Positions 42,181-44,865 of a stretch of DNA of 44,865 nucleotides are shown here, in pieces. Position 1 is the first letter of the stretch; each line of letters begins with the position of its first letter. Source of the DNA: Spirochaetaceae bacterium (GTDB lineage Bacteria; Spirochaetota; Spirochaetia; Treponematales; Rectinemataceae); the NCBI GenBank assembly GCA_026418115.1, contig JAOABY010000013.1, positions 1 through 44,865 of the forward strand. The letters run 5' to 3'. Both the position numbers and the translations under genes were made by a program. The notes under the pieces were generated by a model. It was given only the letters and a program-made list of their open reading frames with translations, was not told the origin of the DNA and did not search any database.

Positions 42181-42252
42181 GCTGACATACGGCGCTGCCT
42201 GATCAAGGCATCCCGCCGATACTTTCCTCTTCCTCAGCCATACACGAGGCTG

Positions 42253-42258
42253 TACAAT
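42253..42258 (+). promoter_or_regulatory. -10 element at PAP2 gene
   Basis: TACAAT seven bases before the ATG at 42266; no clear -35 was found. The same arrangement as at 13838, 32475 and 34991. Confidence 0.35.
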
Positions 42259-42265
42259 GAGAAAT

Positions 42266-43165
42266 ATGTATTTTGCACAGGCTTTGCACCAGCAGGAACT
42301 CATCATCATTCACGCGCTGCAGGCATTGATTGGCCAGGGAGCAGTGCTGCCAATGAAGATTGTTTCGCTCCTAGGCTCGGAGGCTTTCATCATCGCAGCC
42401 CTTCCATTCATCTACTGGTGTATTGATAGAAGCCAGGGAGCCAGGCTCGGGCTTCTAGTCATGAGTTCTGCCTTCATCAACCTGTACTGCAAGCAGCTGC
42501 TTGCCTGGCCCAGGCCGTTTATTCTTGACAGCACTGTGGGCTTTGCCTTCGAACCTACCTTTGGTATGCCTTCAGGCCACAGTCAGCTCAGTGTGGTCTT
42601 CTGGCTCTACCTTGCCCCCATGCTGCCAAAGGTTCTTCGAGTACCGCTGGTTGCTGGCCTTCCGCTGCTCGTTGGCTTTTCAAGAATCTTTCTTGGTGTT
42701 CACTTTCCCACCGATGTGCTTGGCGGCATGATACTGGGCATACTTGTCTATGGAGCATTCATGAAAGTTGGCGCCTATGTTGGACCTGTGCTCAGGAAGG
42801 GCGGCATGAGAGCCAGCCTCCTGGCAGCAGCGGCAGTATCGCTGCTCATGAATGCGCTCCTGCCATCTGACACATCGATATCAGGTGCTTTCCTCGGTGG
42901 TTCCGTAGGCTTCGCCCTGTCGGGACGCCATGCTGTCTTCGACACCAATGGAACGATTGTCCAGAAACTGCTACGCTATCTTGCGGGTATCCTGATAACT
43001 CTTGTGCTCTATGCTGGACCTCGCGCGCTTGTACAGTGGGCCGGACTCGAACAGGACCAGCTGATCAGGTTTCTGCGCTATGGAATCATTGGTGTGTGGG
43101 CTGGCTTTGGGGCTCCCTTCTGCTTTCTCAGGCTCAAGCTCGCACGTCCGCTCCCTGAAGCATGA
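42266..43165 (+). CDS. PAP2-family membrane phosphatase
   Basis: A 299-aa membrane protein with the three phosphatidic-acid-phosphatase motifs: KQLLAWPRP (about residues 75-83), PSGHSQ (about 104-109) and SRIFLGVHFPTDVLGG (about 142-157). Six or more hydrophobic segments surround them, and the extra C-terminal helices resemble lipid A or undecaprenyl-phosphate phosphatases. The substrate is unknown. An ATG nine bases upstream at 42257 overlaps the -10 box, so 42266 is preferred. Confidence 0.87.
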   Translation: MYFAQALHQQELIIIHALQALIGQGAVLPMKIVSLLGSEAFIIAALPFIYWCIDRSQGARLGLLVMSSAFINLYCKQLLAWPRPFILDSTVGFAFEPTFGMPSGHSQLSVVFWLYLAPMLPKVLRVPLVAGLPLLVGFSRIFLGVHFPTDVLGGMILGILVYGAFMKVGAYVGPVLRKGGMRASLLAAAAVSLLMNALLPSDTSISGAFLGGSVGFALSGRHAVFDTNGTIVQKLLRYLAGILITLVLYAGPRALVQWAGLEQDQLIRFLRYGIIGVWAGFGAPFCFLRLKLARPLPEA

Positions 43166-43249
43166 AAACATTGAAACAACTGCGGCTCAATCATGCTGGT
43201 GTGTGATCCCCAGTCGCACTGCACATGCAGAGAGCGCTGAGGCTTGCAC

Positions 43250-44302
43250 TTACTTTTCCGACAAGGTGTATTTCTTATTGGTCAGGGTAAATACCTTGCC
43301 AGCTCCTGGGCTCAGATATACCTTGTGTGCTTCATCGATGAAAATCGCGTGCACGCCCGGAAACTGTCTGAGCAATTCCATGCCCTTCTCGATACCCAGT
43401 GCAAAGAGCGATGTAGAAAGAGCATCCGCATCAATGCTGGATCTTGCGATGATGGTAACCGACAGGAGACCATTTTCGACCGGGAATCCGGTTGCCGTAC
43501 TCAGAATATGATGATATCTGACGCCATTCTCCAAGAAGTAGCGTTCATAGACCCCGGAAGTGACCACGGTCATCTGTGTTCCGGTCACGATACCCAGATA
43601 CTCTCCTCTCGAAGACTCGGGATCCTGTACACCTACCCGCCAGGGGCTTTTATCTTTCTTTGCACCAAACACGAGCACATTGCCGCCCAGGTCCACCACA
43701 GCAGCCTTGACCTTGTGTTTCTCAAGGATCAAGGCCACCTCGTCTGCTGCATATCCCTTGGCAATGGCTCCCAGGTCTAATCGCATGCCTGGCTGTTTCA
43801 GCAACACCGTCTTGGCCTGAGGGTCGAGCTCTACTTTTCTCCAGTCTATCAGATTGAGAGCTGCAGTGATGGCACTTCGCGCCGGTACCTTCTCGTTACC
43901 GGAGCCTATGTTCCACAGTTTGACCAGAGGCCCAACCGAGGGATCAAAAGCGCCACCGCTCAATTTTGCATACTCGAGCGCCTTGGAAATCACACTGAAA
44001 GTATCGTGGGACACTTTCACCGGTTTTTTGCCCGCCTGCTCGTTTACAGCTGCGATTTCAGTCCCATCCCTGTTGGCACTCATGCGCTGTTCGATTGCCT
44101 GGAGACGCGAGAATGCCTCCTGGAGTGTAGCCTGCGTGCCACCCTCGAGAAGGCGAATGGTGCAGACTGTACCAAGCACAAAGTCAGTGCGGGTAAGCTC
44201 CTCGGCTGCTAGCGGCAGCGTAGAGGCAGTGAAAAGAATCAGGGTGAGTAGTGCAGCGGAAACCCGCTGAAGATTTCGTTCAGTACTTGTATGCTTCATC
44301 AT
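43250..44302 (-). CDS. apbE: FAD:protein FMN transferase ApbE
   Basis: A 350-aa exported enzyme that uses FAD to attach FMN covalently to threonine of exported proteins. After a signal or anchor (SAALLTLILFTASTLPLAAEE) come FVLGTVCTIRL, GGAFDPSVGPLVKLWNIG, LDLGAIAKGYAADEVA, DLGGNVLVFG and the C-terminal TGFPVENGLLSVTIIARSS. Two candidate targets with DxxSG(A/S)T lie at 34246-34800 and 35691-37427. The start is uncertain between adjacent ATGs at 44299 and 44302. Convergent with PAP2, 84 bp apart. Confidence 0.92.
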   Translation of the reverse strand: MMKHTSTERNLQRVSAALLTLILFTASTLPLAAEELTRTDFVLGTVCTIRLLEGGTQATLQEAFSRLQAIEQRMSANRDGTEIAAVNEQAGKKPVKVSHDTFSVISKALEYAKLSGGAFDPSVGPLVKLWNIGSGNEKVPARSAITAALNLIDWRKVELDPQAKTVLLKQPGMRLDLGAIAKGYAADEVALILEKHKVKAAVVDLGGNVLVFGAKKDKSPWRVGVQDPESSRGEYLGIVTGTQMTVVTSGVYERYFLENGVRYHHILSTATGFPVENGLLSVTIIARSSIDADALSTSLFALGIEKGMELLRQFPGVHAIFIDEAHKVYLSPGAGKVFTLTNKKYTLSEK

Positions 44303-44375
44303 GCATCCATCATCAAACATGGCAGGGTGGTCTCGTTACCCCCGCGCTCTGGAACCCAGAAATGCTACCGGGTAC

Positions 44376-44865
44376 TCATCGCCTCATAGGCGCGTGCAGC
44401 TCTCGGCCTATCACCGTTTCGGGACCATGTCCGGGGAATACAGGCGTTTCCGGCGGAAAATGAGCCAGTTTTTTCAGGCTTGCGTCAAGCTGCATGTGAT
44501 CAGCATCCGGCGTATCGGTACGCCCCACCCCATCCCTGAACAGAGTGTCCCCCGTCAGCAGGCATGTCCTTGCATTGCCGGGCAACATCCCCTCCTCCAG
44601 GTCAGCAACGTACAGGCATATTGAACCTCGGCTGTGACCAGGAGTATGAATCACCTGGATACTGGTCCCCGGCAGCACATCGCCATCACGTAATAAAATT
44701 GCCGGTGGAGGCAAAGGTTTCCACATTGAGCAGAAAAAACCGCTCGCCCTGATTGCCTCAAACAGACGTCTGTTGGTCTCCTCTCCTTCGGGACCAAGGT
44801 AGCAGGCATCATCAGCATGGATCGCAATGGGAAGTTCCTTGCCTGTGAGCATGAAAAGGTCAGGA
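44376..44865 (-). CDS. Metallo-beta-lactamase-fold hydrolase, C-terminal part
   Basis: The gene continues past the right edge: codons before the internal ATG at 44852 stay open and read PDLF, as expected after the HxHxDH metal motif, which is outside the window. The visible 163 residues have the glyoxalase-II-like pattern IQVIHTPGHSRGSICLYV, LLTGDTLFRDGVGRTD and VFPGHGPETVIGRE, with His/Asp metal ligands. Probably a thioester or similar hydrolase. Substrate unknown. Confidence 0.85.
   Translation of the reverse strand, partial: PDLFMLTGKELPIAIHADDACYLGPEGEETNRRLFEAIRASGFFCSMWKPLPPPAILLRDGDVLPGTSIQVIHTPGHSRGSICLYVADLEEGMLPGNARTCLLTGDTLFRDGVGRTDTPDADHMQLDASLKKLAHFPPETPVFPGHGPETVIGRELHAPMRR

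Noticed and set aside
1-44865. CRISPR arrays, rRNA, prophage or complete insertion sequences
   Set aside because: Searched by eye on both strands; no regular spaced repeats, rRNA segments, integrase or terminal inverted repeats with target duplications were found.

Overview
The window looks like chromosomal DNA of a free-living or gut anaerobic spirochaete. Pointers are a long-form PRPP synthetase (~447 aa), [FeFe]-hydrogenase maturation genes, a relaxed lipobox, a surface-barrel candidate and ApbE/FMN-domain redox proteins. This assignment is moderate, because no rRNA or other decisive marker is present. Most of the DNA is ordinary housekeeping and transport genes. There is no prophage, CRISPR array or integrative element. 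The one mobile-type gene is a single-copy REP-associated-tyrosine-transposase-like (RAYT) gene at 5106-5591.

Layout. 0-5 kb (minus strand): end of an unknown short protein, a UMP-kinase-like amino-acid kinase, an M20/RocB-like peptidase and an AMP-forming acyl-CoA synthetase. 5-13.7 kb: RAYT, an XdhC-like protein, PRPP synthetase translationally overlapped with a HAD phosphatase, a Na/phosphate symporter, a NifU-like Fe-S protein, parA-parB and a secreted protein of unknown function. 13.8-20.3 kb: a membrane-tethered LuxR-type regulator followed by an FbpA/FbpB/FbpC-type ABC importer with one fused permease and two ATPases. 20.5-27.6 kb: tocopherol-cyclase-like protein, enolase, VIT-type metal transporter, DJ-1 protein, MFS sugar-type transporter and serine hydrolase. 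28-34.2 kb: a strongly signalled small secreted protein, MgtE with an unusual leader, RidA plus PatB/MalY lyase, MntP, a flavin-reductase-like protein and an outer-membrane-barrel candidate. 34.2-37.4 kb: a secreted FMN-domain protein, a nucleoside deaminase and a fumarate-reductase-like flavoprotein with its own FMN domain. 37.8-44.9 kb: tRNA-Leu(CAA), the hydF-hydE-hydG-regulator operon, a PAP2 phosphatase, ApbE and a truncated metallo-beta-lactamase-fold hydrolase.

Functional links. ApbE is the enzyme that covalently attaches FMN to the DxxSG(A/S)T motifs seen in the two secreted FMN-domain proteins, so the right third may supply an extracytoplasmic flavin electron-transfer set. RidA removes the reactive enamine that the adjacent PLP beta-lyase would generate. 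HydE, HydF and HydG build the [FeFe]-hydrogenase cofactor, but no hydrogenase structural gene is in the window. MntP, the VIT protein, MgtE and possibly the ABC importer handle metal ions.

The most unusual signal is a dispersed 10-mer, GGGAC(A/G)GAGC, found 37 times by eye (19 with A, 18 with G) on both strands, inside genes and between them. Chance would give well under one. It is dense at 0-13 kb and 20-27 kb, absent from 13-20 kb, and nearly absent from 27-38.8 kb. It clusters five times before the VIT gene, where two copies make a perfect hairpin over a promoter. Inside genes it is read in different frames and yields the same short peptides (GTEL, ALSL, SVP) in unrelated proteins. It is either an uptake-type genome signature or a very short RAYT-mobilised repeat; the sequence alone does not decide.
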